This document shows positions 33,775 through 41,936 of a stretch of 42,168 nt of DNA, piece after piece (within the stretch, counting starts at the first letter, position 1; each line of letters begins with the position of its first letter). A program made the translations under genes and the position numbers. A model generated the notes under the pieces. It ran no database searches, had not been told where the DNA came from, and saw nothing but the letters and a program-made list of their open reading frames with translations. This stretch comes from Bacillota bacterium (GTDB lineage Bacteria > Bacillota > SHA-98 > Ch115). The stretch lies in NCBI GenBank assembly GCA_012842565.1, contig DUSO01000018.1, positions 1 to 42,168 of the forward strand, given 5' to 3'.

Positions 33775-35067
33775 ATGAAACGAATCATTCCTCTAGTCGT
33801 ATTGATCGCGACCATGATCGCCATGGTGAGCGTGACAGCCTCGGCCAAGACAATCAATATCTGGACGGGGTTTCCCGAGCTCGAGCCTTTTTATAAGTGG
33901 GCTGGCGCTGAGTTTGCCAAGAGCCACCCCGGGGTGAATTTCCAGGTCTTGAGCACTAGCCTGAGGGAGTTCGAACAGAAACTTACCGCGGCGATTCCCA
34001 CGGGCACGGGTCCGGATGTTTTTGATGTCGGCCCGTACATCGCGATAAAGCTCATAGATGCAGGGCTTCTCCCGCCAAACCCTCCGGAGGTGGACGCCCA
34101 TCTCAAGGGTGGGGCCTGGAGCAAGTTTTCGGTAGACTATGTTACCATCGGCGGTAAGACCTACGGCATCCCTCTCATGAACGGGAGCCGGGCTGCCCTC
34201 TTCTACAATAAGAAAATGTTCAGGGAGGCGGGCCTTGATCCTAACAGCCCTCCTGCTACCTTCCCGGACCTGCTGCAGGCGGCGACCAAACTCACGAAGT
34301 ATGACAGCGCGGGCAACGTGGTGCGGAGCGGGCACAGTATGAGGATATCCGGAGGCGGTAGCGGACTTACAGAGAAATTCCGTTTTGTCCTGCACAACGC
34401 CGGCGGCGACGTGATTGTCCCCACAGGCGGAGGCAAGTGGAGAAACGACTTGGATAACGAGGCCGGCCAGAGGGCTCTCCAGTACTATATCGACTCCATT
34501 CACAAGTACAAGGTGGACGATCCGCAGGTACGCCACGATTCCGAGGCGTTTGTCACAGAGTCTACTGCCATGTTCCTGAGGGAGAGCTGGGTGATAGGGG
34601 AGATCAAGTCTAAGAACCCCAAGCTGGAGTATGGCGTTGCCCCCATGCCCAAGTGGGAGCGGTGGGACACCCTGGCTCAACCGTGGTCGGTGTATATGTC
34701 GGCTGAAGGCGCCAAGTCCAAGGAAGTCAGGGAATTCATCAACTTCCTGACCGGCAAGGAGGCCGCGGCGAAGCTCGTGGAGCTATCCGGCTGGATTCCT
34801 GACCGGCTTGACTTCGACTGGCAGTCGCTGGTCAAGAAAACCCCACAGTACCAGGTGTTCGTGAACCCGCCAAAGGGTATGGGCTTCTTTGCAGACCCAG
34901 TGATGCCGGCTTTTGACGAGGTGCAGACGAAGGTCGCGGATAGGCTGGTGGAGGCATTCCTCGACAAGAAGCTCGTGAACAACCAGGAAGGCATCAAGCG
35001 CGTGGTTCATGAGATCGGCGGACTGATAGACTCGATATTAAAGCGCTATGGCGCTTATGGGAAGTAG
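33775..35067 (+). CDS. Sugar ABC transporter substrate-binding protein (family 1)
   Basis: A 430-residue extracellular solute-binding protein. It begins with a Sec signal peptide (MKRIIPLVVLIATMIAMVSV, cleavage after ASA near residue 24) and no lipobox cysteine. Then come INIWTGFPELEPFYKW, GTGPDVFDVG, YGIPLMNGSRAALFYNKKMF and EFINFLTGKEAAAKL, typical of MalE/UgpB-type binding proteins. The frame is open to 33673, but GGGGAGG about 10 bases upstream of ATG 33775 and the signal peptide set the start. First of three importer genes. Confidence 0.92.
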   Translation: MKRIIPLVVLIATMIAMVSVTASAKTINIWTGFPELEPFYKWAGAEFAKSHPGVNFQVLSTSLREFEQKLTAAIPTGTGPDVFDVGPYIAIKLIDAGLLPPNPPEVDAHLKGGAWSKFSVDYVTIGGKTYGIPLMNGSRAALFYNKKMFREAGLDPNSPPATFPDLLQAATKLTKYDSAGNVVRSGHSMRISGGGSGLTEKFRFVLHNAGGDVIVPTGGGKWRNDLDNEAGQRALQYYIDSIHKYKVDDPQVRHDSEAFVTESTAMFLRESWVIGEIKSKNPKLEYGVAPMPKWERWDTLAQPWSVYMSAEGAKSKEVREFINFLTGKEAAAKLVELSGWIPDRLDFDWQSLVKKTPQYQVFVNPPKGMGFFADPVMPAFDEVQTKVADRLVEAFLDKKLVNNQEGIKRVVHEIGGLIDSILKRYGAYGK

Positions 35068-35246
35068 GTTCCCCTGGAAGCAGGGCTTCGGCGATGGGGC
35101 TCCAGCCGCAGGCAAGGCTGGTGCCCTGTCGCGACTCACCGTGGTCCGGGGGGAGGTAAAGATGAGACCTGCGCAGAGTCGTGGTTTGGCGGCCCTGGTC
35201 CGGCTGGTTCATGCCTGAATAGGGCGGTCAGGAAGAGGTGTTTGAA

Positions 35247-36155
35247 ATGGGACGGCGTCCGGGTTTCCTGGGCTATTCCTCGTTTGAGCGGTCCAAGATC
35301 GCCTTCTGCTACCTTGCTCTCTTGCCCATTCTGGCCTTATTTGCAATACTACGCATTATTCCGATAATCGAGACCTTCTGGCTGAGTCTATATGACTGGA
35401 AACTGGTGGGCAGTGTAAGGCCGTTCATAGGGCTCGCAAACTACCAGGGGCTTATCGGGGATGAACAATTCTGGCTCGCCATCAAGAATACATCCCTTTA
35501 TGCGGGTGCAAGTGTGATCCTGGGGCTAACAATTTCCCTGCCCATTGCGGTGGCACTTGCCGGGAAGATGAAGTTATCCCCGTTTTACCAGGCGATATAC
35601 TTCTTGCCTTTCATTACGCCGATGGTCCCGATGGCGGTGGCATGGAAATGGATATACGACCCCAGATATGGTATCCTCAATTACATCCTGTCTTTCTTCG
35701 GAATGCAGCCAATAGGCTGGCTCATCTACCCGGAGATAGCCATCTGGGCTCTCATAGCCATGAACGTGTGGAAGAACCTCGGGTACAACATAGTGTTGCT
35801 GTTGGTGGGGCTGAGGAATATTCCCGCTGTATACTACGAGGCAGCTAGCATAGATGGGGCGGCGGGGTGGAGCCGTTTTCGCCATATCACGTTCCCGCTC
35901 TTAAAGCCGATCCTGCTCTATGTGCTGGTAACTTCCACTATAAATGCGTTTAACGTATTCACCCAGGTCTACGTGATGACCCTTGGTTCTCAAGCGGCGC
36001 CGGGCCGGGCCGTCAGGGTCTTGCTCTACGACATATACGAGAACGGCTTCAGGTATTTTAGGATGGGCTATGCTTCTGCTGAGGCCGTAATCCTGACACT
36101 CATCGTCCTCGCCCTGACCCTGGTGCAGTTTAAGCTCGTGAAATCCGAGGCATGA
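35247..36155 (+). CDS. Sugar ABC transporter permease (MalF/UgpA type)
   Basis: A 302-residue permease with about six membrane segments, starting with FCYLALLPILALFAILRIIP. The ATPase-coupling EAA loop reads YEAASIDGAAGWSRFRHITFP. GTG 35238 is in frame but sits within the SD; AGAGGTG is better spaced for ATG 35247. The end overlaps the ATG at 36152 of the next frame. Confidence 0.92.
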   Translation: MGRRPGFLGYSSFERSKIAFCYLALLPILALFAILRIIPIIETFWLSLYDWKLVGSVRPFIGLANYQGLIGDEQFWLAIKNTSLYAGASVILGLTISLPIAVALAGKMKLSPFYQAIYFLPFITPMVPMAVAWKWIYDPRYGILNYILSFFGMQPIGWLIYPEIAIWALIAMNVWKNLGYNIVLLLVGLRNIPAVYYEAASIDGAAGWSRFRHITFPLLKPILLYVLVTSTINAFNVFTQVYVMTLGSQAAPGRAVRVLLYDIYENGFRYFRMGYASAEAVILTLIVLALTLVQFKLVKSEA

Positions 36156-36199
36156 CCGCCGGGCTTTCGAGACCCTGGGTGCGAAGGGGGGACGTTTCA

Positions 36200-37099
36200 A
36201 TGCGAGACACACAACATGGTATAGGGTCGGATACCGGTCTTCCGGGCCCTGGTGCGTCAAATCGTGGCAAGAAGCTGCCCGAATTGGTTTGGTCCGGCGC
36301 AGTGCAACTGGCCCTCATGGCAGGCGCCATATTCATGGTCATACCGTTTCTCTGGATGATATCAACGTCCTTCAAGCCCCCGACAGAGGTGCTGTCCTGG
36401 CCCCCGAATCTCGTGCCCAAGGAGCCGACGGCCTCAAACTATGTAGGCCTATTTGGCGAGGCGCCTTTTGTGAGGTTTTTCTTAAACAGCGTCTTTATCT
36501 CCACGGTTTCTACCGTGGCGATACTGGCTACCTCGGTTGTGGGCGGGTTCGTGTTTGGCAAATATCGCTTCCCGGGTCGCGATTTCCTGTTTCTTGTGCT
36601 CCTTGCGACAGCTATAGTGCCGTTCGAGAGCTACATAATCCCACTTTATGCCCGTATGGTCCGGTGGCACTGGATCAATACCTACCAGGGGATCATCGCT
36701 CCCTACCTCATAATGAGTTTTGGGATATTCCTGATGAGACAGCACATAAACTCCACGATTTCGGATGAGCTCTTAGACGCCGCCAGGATAGACGGGTGCT
36801 CTGAATGGCGGATTCTTACGAGCATTGTGCTGCCGCTATCCAGGTCAGCGGGCGGGGCCCTGGGCATCTTTGCGTTTACTCAGGCATGGATCGCCTTCAT
36901 GTGGCCGCTTCTCATCGCCAACGTCAGGGAGCTTTTCAACATGGAACTGGGACTCACCATGTTTCAGTTCAGGTTCAGCACGGACTACGGCCTTCTCATG
37001 GCGGGGTCGGTCCTGTCTGTGCTTCCCATGATCATCGTCTTTGTGTTCCTGAGGAGGCAGATCATCGAGAGCATTGCGCTTACCGGGCTCAAGAGCTAA
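36200..37099 (+). CDS. Sugar ABC transporter permease (MalG/UgpE type)
   Basis: A 299-residue permease: FMVIPFLWMISTSFKPPTEV near the start, a coupling loop LLDAARIDGCSEWRILTSIV, and six membrane segments in all. Two starts are possible: ATG 36152, overlapping the upstream stop (ATGA), and ATG 36200, which has AAGGGGGG about 9 bases upstream; the latter is taken here. No ATPase gene follows, so the importer probably borrows a shared MsmK/UgpC-type ATPase encoded elsewhere. Confidence 0.92.
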   Translation: MRDTQHGIGSDTGLPGPGASNRGKKLPELVWSGAVQLALMAGAIFMVIPFLWMISTSFKPPTEVLSWPPNLVPKEPTASNYVGLFGEAPFVRFFLNSVFISTVSTVAILATSVVGGFVFGKYRFPGRDFLFLVLLATAIVPFESYIIPLYARMVRWHWINTYQGIIAPYLIMSFGIFLMRQHINSTISDELLDAARIDGCSEWRILTSIVLPLSRSAGGALGIFAFTQAWIAFMWPLLIANVRELFNMELGLTMFQFRFSTDYGLLMAGSVLSVLPMIIVFVFLRRQIIESIALTGLKS

Positions 37100-37140
37100 G
37101 GCCGGGGGTCGCAGACCGTAAGGGGAGGAGGCCAGCCAAA

Positions 37141-37163
37141 TGGCCCGAGCCGTGCTCGGGCCA
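37141..37163. terminator. Hairpin between convergent ABC operons
   Basis: A perfect 10-bp stem, TGGCCCGAGC (37141-37150) and GCTCGGGCCA (37154-37163), with a CGT loop. It lies between the two converging operons. Only a short TTT follows on the minus strand and none on the plus, so termination may be weak or factor-assisted. Confidence 0.5.
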
Positions 37164-37186
37164 GAAGAATAGCCAAAACATCAGTA

Positions 37187-38164
37187 TCAAAACGCGCTTC
37201 GATGATCGCTGCGTCGTGTTCGTGCGCGGTCTTTTTGAGACCTTTCAAGCTCCCTGGTTTTGAGTACCTCTTCGGAGAGTTGACCCCATATGGTCCTGAA
37301 AAGGTCGAGAAAGGCAGGCTGGCTCTTGAGGTCCGTTACCTGCCTTGGCCGTGGCAGGTCTACATCCACGATGGCCTTGACTGTGCCGGGCCTCGCTGTC
37401 ATGATGATCACGCGGTCGCCGAGGATCAGCGCCTCATCGATACTATGGGTGATGAATATGGCGGTTTTCCGAGAGCCCTCCCAGATGCGCAGCAACTCCT
37501 GCTGAAGCAGAACGCGGTTTTGCTCGTCCAGCGCCCCGAAAGGCTCATCCAGCAGGAGTATCTCGGGATCATTGGCAAAGGCCCTCGCCACGCTGGTCCG
37601 CTGCTTCATGCCACCCGAGAGCTGGTGGGGATAGGCATTGGCGAATTCCGCAAGACCTATCATCTTGATATAGTGGTCAGCGATCCGGCTCCTTTCCTCT
37701 CCGGGGACCCCCCGCATCCTGAGGCCGTATTCGACATTCTGTTTCACGGTGAGCCACGGGAAGACGGATTGCTCTTGAAACACTATAGAAGTCAGGGGGC
37801 GTGAATCCCGGGAAATGGTGGATCCTTCCCGCGTCATGACCGTCCTTTCGTTATCCCCCTTGACAATGTATACCTTTCCGGCAGTCTGGCGTTCCAGGCC
37901 TGCCAATATCCTGAGAAGCGTCGTCTTGCCGCACCCACTCGGGCCTACCACGCAAACGAATTCACCTTCTCTTATCATGAACGACATGTGTTCCAGTGCA
38001 ACGATTTTGCCTGCACGCGTCCGGAAGACCTTGGAGATGTCCCTCACGGCTATTTTGGTCCCGGCCGGGAGCCGCAACGCATCCGGTGACGACCTGACGC
38101 TTGAATGCCCGGCATTTTTCAAGATATTCTCCACGGCGCTATGCGTTTGCGATGAATCATACAT
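37187..38164 (-). CDS. ABC transporter ATP-binding protein, NitT/TauT (SsuB/TauB) type
   Basis: A 325-residue ATPase: Walker A GPSGCGKTT, Q-loop SIVFQEQSVFPWL, signature LSGGMKQR, Walker B ILLLDEPFGALDEQ and switch ITHSIDEAL. This set matches the nitrate/sulfonate/taurine importer group. About 35 extra N-terminal residues precede the conserved IAVRDISKVF, and the C-terminus is Arg/Asp-rich. The ATG has GGAGGG upstream. Last gene of a three-gene minus-strand operon. Confidence 0.93.
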   Translation of the reverse strand: MYDSSQTHSAVENILKNAGHSSVRSSPDALRLPAGTKIAVRDISKVFRTRAGKIVALEHMSFMIREGEFVCVVGPSGCGKTTLLRILAGLERQTAGKVYIVKGDNERTVMTREGSTISRDSRPLTSIVFQEQSVFPWLTVKQNVEYGLRMRGVPGEERSRIADHYIKMIGLAEFANAYPHQLSGGMKQRTSVARAFANDPEILLLDEPFGALDEQNRVLLQQELLRIWEGSRKTAIFITHSIDEALILGDRVIIMTARPGTVKAIVDVDLPRPRQVTDLKSQPAFLDLFRTIWGQLSEEVLKTRELERSQKDRARTRRSDHRSAF

Positions 38165-38199
38165 CGGCGACCCTCCTACCCGAAAGCCTTATCTGGTTT

Positions 38200-39114
38200 C
38201 TAGTGTTCTTTCCACGGTATGACGATCCTTTCCAGGATATCGAGCAGAATGGACAGGAGGTAGCCAAGGATCGACATGTCTATCAGGCCGACGAACATTC
38301 TCTCGATGTCGAACATGTCATAGGCTCTCCAGATCATATACCCTATCCCTGCCCGTGCGGCAGATAGTTCCGCCGCCACGATCAGCAGCAGCGCTGTCCC
38401 CATCCCGAGCTTGAGTCCGGCAAAGATCATGGGAAGAGCCCCGGGGAGAGCCACTGTCAGGTAGAAGTCCTTCTTGCTCGCCCCGAAGCTCCTGGCTACG
38501 TCGAGATATATCCTATCGATATTGATGACCCCCGTCATGGTGTTGATGAGAACCAGGTAGAATACACCGACTGCCACAGTTACGACCTTCGAGGTCTCCC
38601 CGAGCCCGAACATCAGGAGAATAAGTGGCATTATGGCGAGTTTGGGTATGGGGAAGGTCGCTGCCACCATGGGGCCCAGGGCAGCGCGGATAGGCGGGAG
38701 GAGGCCCATGAGGAGCCCGAGCAGCACCCCGGCCAGGCTGCCCACCAGAAACCCCAGCACTATGCGCTGGACGCTTACTAGGGTGTGCATCCAGAGTTCA
38801 CCCGAAACTACAACTGGAACGAGAGACTTGAGGATCAAAGACGGCGCGGAAAAGAGCCTTACATCGACCCAGCCCAGCCTGGCCATGATCTCCCATACTA
38901 CCAGGATCAGGGCAGGGGAGATGAAGTACAAGACCCTCACCAGTATCCCGTTTGCCCCGAAGATACGGGATGATACAGTGGGCCTGGGTTCCTCGTCGAG
39001 GACCAGGATATGGTCAGCGGATATCATTTGCGCCTCCTCGTGAATCCTCTGGACCCTCTTGGGACCTGGTAGTTTCAGGGCTTGCTCCGTATCGTACAGC
39101 TCCCGGGCTCCCAT
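38200..39114 (-). CDS. ABC transporter permease, NitT/TauT (SsuC/TauC) type
   Basis: A 304-residue permease with about six membrane segments (YFISPALILVVWEIMARL; GFLVGSLAGVLLGLLMGLL) and a coupling loop reading DVARSFGASKKDFYLTVALP. The first ~55 residues are polar and longer than usual. Start ATG 39114 with AGGAGGAG six bases upstream; 16 bases after the binding-protein gene and 35 before the ATPase gene. Confidence 0.92.
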   Translation of the reverse strand: MGARELYDTEQALKLPGPKRVQRIHEEAQMISADHILVLDEEPRPTVSSRIFGANGILVRVLYFISPALILVVWEIMARLGWVDVRLFSAPSLILKSLVPVVVSGELWMHTLVSVQRIVLGFLVGSLAGVLLGLLMGLLPPIRAALGPMVAATFPIPKLAIMPLILLMFGLGETSKVVTVAVGVFYLVLINTMTGVINIDRIYLDVARSFGASKKDFYLTVALPGALPMIFAGLKLGMGTALLLIVAAELSAARAGIGYMIWRAYDMFDIERMFVGLIDMSILGYLLSILLDILERIVIPWKEH

Positions 39115-39130
39115 GCCAACTCCTCCTGTT

Positions 39131-40195
39131 TCACTTGTACTCGCCTAGCACGCCTACGGCAAAGTCGCAGTACCGGTTATCCACGACATCCTCGGCCTTG
39201 AGATCCCCTTTCAGGAGGCCGTGCTCCTTGTACCAGTCGAGGTCCATCTGGATGCCTTTCATTCTCACGTACCCATTGGGGTTTAACCCTACAGGGTACA
39301 TCTTCTCGTACACCTCGGGGTCACGCACTGTAGAGGTCTCAGCGAGGATCTTGACGATTTCGGCCTTGCCCTTGTTCTTAAAGAATGCATCGTTATAATC
39401 CCGGAGGGACTTGAGATAAGCCACCATGAAACGTTTTGCCACCTCGGGCTTTGCTGTCATGCTGGGGCCGAATACGATTATGGCCGTCTGTGCATGCGGG
39501 TCATATTCCGACGGGTCTTTCCACCGGTCGATGATGCCCTTTTCTACCCCCTGGGCTACGAACGGCTCTATGACCATGCCCGCGTCGATGCTGCCGTTGC
39601 TCAAGGCCGCCAGGATGTCCGGGAAGGACCTTATGATCTGGAGGTCGACATCCTTGGTAGTGAGGCCCCCTGAGTTGAGGCACCTGTCAAGAGCAATTTC
39701 GTCGAGAGAGGCGGTGCCCACAATCGCTACTTTCCTTCCGCGGAGGTCTCTTGCATCCTTGATTTTCCCGACGAGGTCCTTTCGAATGACCAGCCGGTAA
39801 TACCCCATGCCGGGGACGTTGGTCCCTTTGTCGGCAACGATCTTTATGGGAATGCCCCTGAGAATGGCGTTGAAGAGGCCGGCCGCCGTCACCGTGCAAC
39901 CCACGTCAAGTTGGCCGGATCCAAGGAGGTTTATCATGTCCTGGCCAGTGTTGAACTGGATCTCCTCCAGGCGGATCCCGAGTTCTTTGTAGTACCCTTT
40001 ATAGCTTCCGATCAAGAGACCACAGTCGGATGGGGCCCTCTTCATGCCCACGGTTACTCTTACCTCGGGGCTCAAGGGGGCAAGCTTTGTGTTAGAGGCA
40101 ACCGGGGCGACCGCTAACGCCAGCAACATCACACATAATAGGACAACCCTTAGCCTCCTGTGCATGCCCAATACGCTACCCTTCAGCCGACTCAT
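39131..40195 (-). CDS. ABC transporter substrate-binding protein, NitT/TauT (NMT1/SsuA-like)
   Basis: A 354-residue periplasmic-type binding protein with a signal peptide (MHRRLRVVLLCVMLLALAVA inside an extended N-terminus) and the family blocks GYYKELGIRLEEIQFNTGQD, LGSGQLDVGCTVTAAGLFNA, DLRGRKVAIVGTASLDEIAL and SNGSIDAGMVIEPFVAQG. This group binds sulfonates, taurine, nitrate, thiamine precursors or similar; the ligand cannot be told here. ATG 40195 has AAAGGAGG upstream; the frame is open to 40243. First gene of the operon, divergent from the GAF gene. Confidence 0.9.
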   Translation of the reverse strand: MSRLKGSVLGMHRRLRVVLLCVMLLALAVAPVASNTKLAPLSPEVRVTVGMKRAPSDCGLLIGSYKGYYKELGIRLEEIQFNTGQDMINLLGSGQLDVGCTVTAAGLFNAILRGIPIKIVADKGTNVPGMGYYRLVIRKDLVGKIKDARDLRGRKVAIVGTASLDEIALDRCLNSGGLTTKDVDLQIIRSFPDILAALSNGSIDAGMVIEPFVAQGVEKGIIDRWKDPSEYDPHAQTAIIVFGPSMTAKPEVAKRFMVAYLKSLRDYNDAFFKNKGKAEIVKILAETSTVRDPEVYEKMYPVGLNPNGYVRMKGIQMDLDWYKEHGLLKGDLKAEDVVDNRYCDFAVGVLGEYK

Positions 40196-40292
40196 TTGTT
40201 CCTTTCCTCCTTTGGTTTGAGATGGGCTGTAGTAAAGGGACACAATGCATTATATGAATCCAGATTTTTGGAGGTGATCGGGAGGAGACGGG

Positions 40293-41435
40293 TTGGAAGC
40301 GTCGAATTCTTCTGTTATCCGAGAAGGAGGTGGACCGCGCAGGACAGGACCCGGCTGTTTGCTGCGCCGCAAGGCTATGAGCGAAAACAAGGAGATAATC
40401 AGCGATTCTGGCGCAAGCTCGCTTTGTAAGATGTGCGAGGCGATCAGTTCCGCTCTCGAGCTCGATGAGGCCCTCGATGTTATCGTAAAGAGTGCGGTCC
40501 AGAGGCTCCACTTAAAGGCAAGCTCGATCAGGCTTCTTGACCCGAGCGGGAGCGTCCTGGAGATATCTGCTGCTTATGGCCTGAGCGACGAATACCTCAC
40601 AAAGGGCCCTATAAGAGTGGAACGAAGTCCGGTCGACCAGGAGGCACTTGCGGGTAAGATAGTATATGTGCCGGATGCTACGGTCGACTCCCGGGTGCAG
40701 TATCCGGGCGAGATGAAGCGAGAAGGCATCCGGTCAGTGATCTGCGTGCCATTGTCGTTCAAGGGGCACGTCTTGGGGGTTCTTCGCGGCTATGCCGGTG
40801 AAGTCAGGGCCTTTAGCGATAATGAGAGGGATATCCTCTGTATCCTGGCGAGCCAGGGAGCGATAGCGATCCGAAATGCCAGGCTCTACCGCAGGATGAA
40901 GACCTTGTCGCTTTTGGCGCGGGAGATTGCTTCCACCCTTGAGCTTCCCCTGATACTCAACTTGATGGTTGAGGGGGCTGCGAAGGGGCTTGGTGCAAAG
41001 GCGGCATCATTGAGGCTCCTGGACCGGATGGGCGAGCGCCTGACTGTCAGCGCAGCTTACGGGCTCTCGGACGAGTACCTTGAAAAAGGGCCGGTCGACC
41101 TGCGAAAAAGTGCTCTCGACTATGAGGTTATAACGCACCGCAAGCCGGTGACCATTATGGATGCCACCACAGACGAGCGATTCCATTACAGGCATGAGGC
41201 CCAACACGAAGGGATAAGGGCCGTTCTCTGCGTTCCTCTCATAGCCAGGGAGCGGGTGTTGGGGGTGCTCCGGGCATATGACAAGGTGGCGAGGGAGTTT
41301 ACCCAGGACGAGATCGATTTCCTCTCCGCCCTTGCAGATTTAGGTGCTGTGGCAATCGAGAATGCGAGGCTTTACAAGCAGGTCAGGGACAAATACGACC
41401 GGCTGGTTCAGGATGTGTCATCCTGGCATAGTTGA
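40293..41435 (+). CDS. Tandem GAF-domain sensor protein
   Basis: A 380-residue soluble protein made of two GAF domains (about 50-200 and 205-365) that look like an internal duplication: each holds AAYGLSDEYLxKGP, a CVPL core strand, a VLGVLRxY strand and a final AIxNARLY helix. There is no output domain, so it may signal by binding a partner or ligand. TTG 40293 has GGGAGGAG just upstream; ATG 40377 has a poor SD but would also keep both domains. It is followed by a [2Fe-2S] protein gene, a pairing seen near NuoE/HydA-type redox clusters, which suggests redox or gas sensing (inference). Confidence 0.85.
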   Translation: MEASNSSVIREGGGPRRTGPGCLLRRKAMSENKEIISDSGASSLCKMCEAISSALELDEALDVIVKSAVQRLHLKASSIRLLDPSGSVLEISAAYGLSDEYLTKGPIRVERSPVDQEALAGKIVYVPDATVDSRVQYPGEMKREGIRSVICVPLSFKGHVLGVLRGYAGEVRAFSDNERDILCILASQGAIAIRNARLYRRMKTLSLLAREIASTLELPLILNLMVEGAAKGLGAKAASLRLLDRMGERLTVSAAYGLSDEYLEKGPVDLRKSALDYEVITHRKPVTIMDATTDERFHYRHEAQHEGIRAVLCVPLIARERVLGVLRAYDKVAREFTQDEIDFLSALADLGAVAIENARLYKQVRDKYDRLVQDVSSWHS

Positions 41436-41504
41436 ACCGGTATCATCATTATTCATCGTCGAGTTCCCTCCAGTCTAGCCTTGAGGTATGGGTGGGATGC
41501 CCCC

Positions 41505-41936
41505 ATGGCGTCTGATCCTCTGGAGAGACTATATCAATTGCGCGACGATGCCCGGAGGTCCATCGAAGCGAGACGCAGTGGCAGGGCCGGACCCGAGGTC
41601 TTGGTAGGTACTGCAACCTGCGGCATGGCTGCCGGTGCAACCCAGGTCCTGGATGCGCTTAAGCACGCCATTGAGTCGCGGGGTCTTGGAAACATTGCCC
41701 TTGGTGAAGTCGGCTGCGTGGGCCGGTGCATCAAAGAGCCGCTCGTTGAGGTGGTTTTACCCGGACGCCCCCCGGTATACTATGAGAATGTGTCTCCTGA
41801 TTCGGCCGGGCCGCGAGCCATCTCTTGCCATGGATGGGTTGAGGAAGGAGAAAGTCATGCTAAAACACATCGTAGCATTCATCGCTGCACTGGCTCTTGC
41901 TGCTTCTTTACTTGGGGGATGCGGTGCCAACTCTGA
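41505..41936 (+). CDS. Thioredoxin-like [2Fe-2S] ferredoxin domain protein (NuoF/HydB N-terminal type)
   Basis: A 143-residue protein. The core VLVGTATCGMAAGATQVLDA and VGCVGRCIKEPLVEVVLPGR matches the thioredoxin-like [2Fe-2S] domain at the N-terminus of NuoF/HydB subunits: cysteines in ATCG and in GCVGRC. In those proteins a flavin domain follows; here it does not. After YYENVSPDS the sequence departs from the family and ends in a Cys-rich tail that overlaps the next gene by 80 bases, so the true C-terminus may be altered. ATG 41505 has only GGTGGG upstream; TTG 41481 is in frame. Confidence 0.75.
   Translation: MASDPLERLYQLRDDARRSIEARRSGRAGPEVLVGTATCGMAAGATQVLDALKHAIESRGLGNIALGEVGCVGRCIKEPLVEVVLPGRPPVYYENVSPDSAGPRAISCHGWVEEGESHAKTHRSIHRCTGSCCFFTWGMRCQL

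Noticed and set aside
33793-34680. Minus-strand open frame of 295 codons opposite the sugar-binding protein gene
   Set aside because: It lies wholly inside the solute-binding protein gene and has no SD or recognisable domain.
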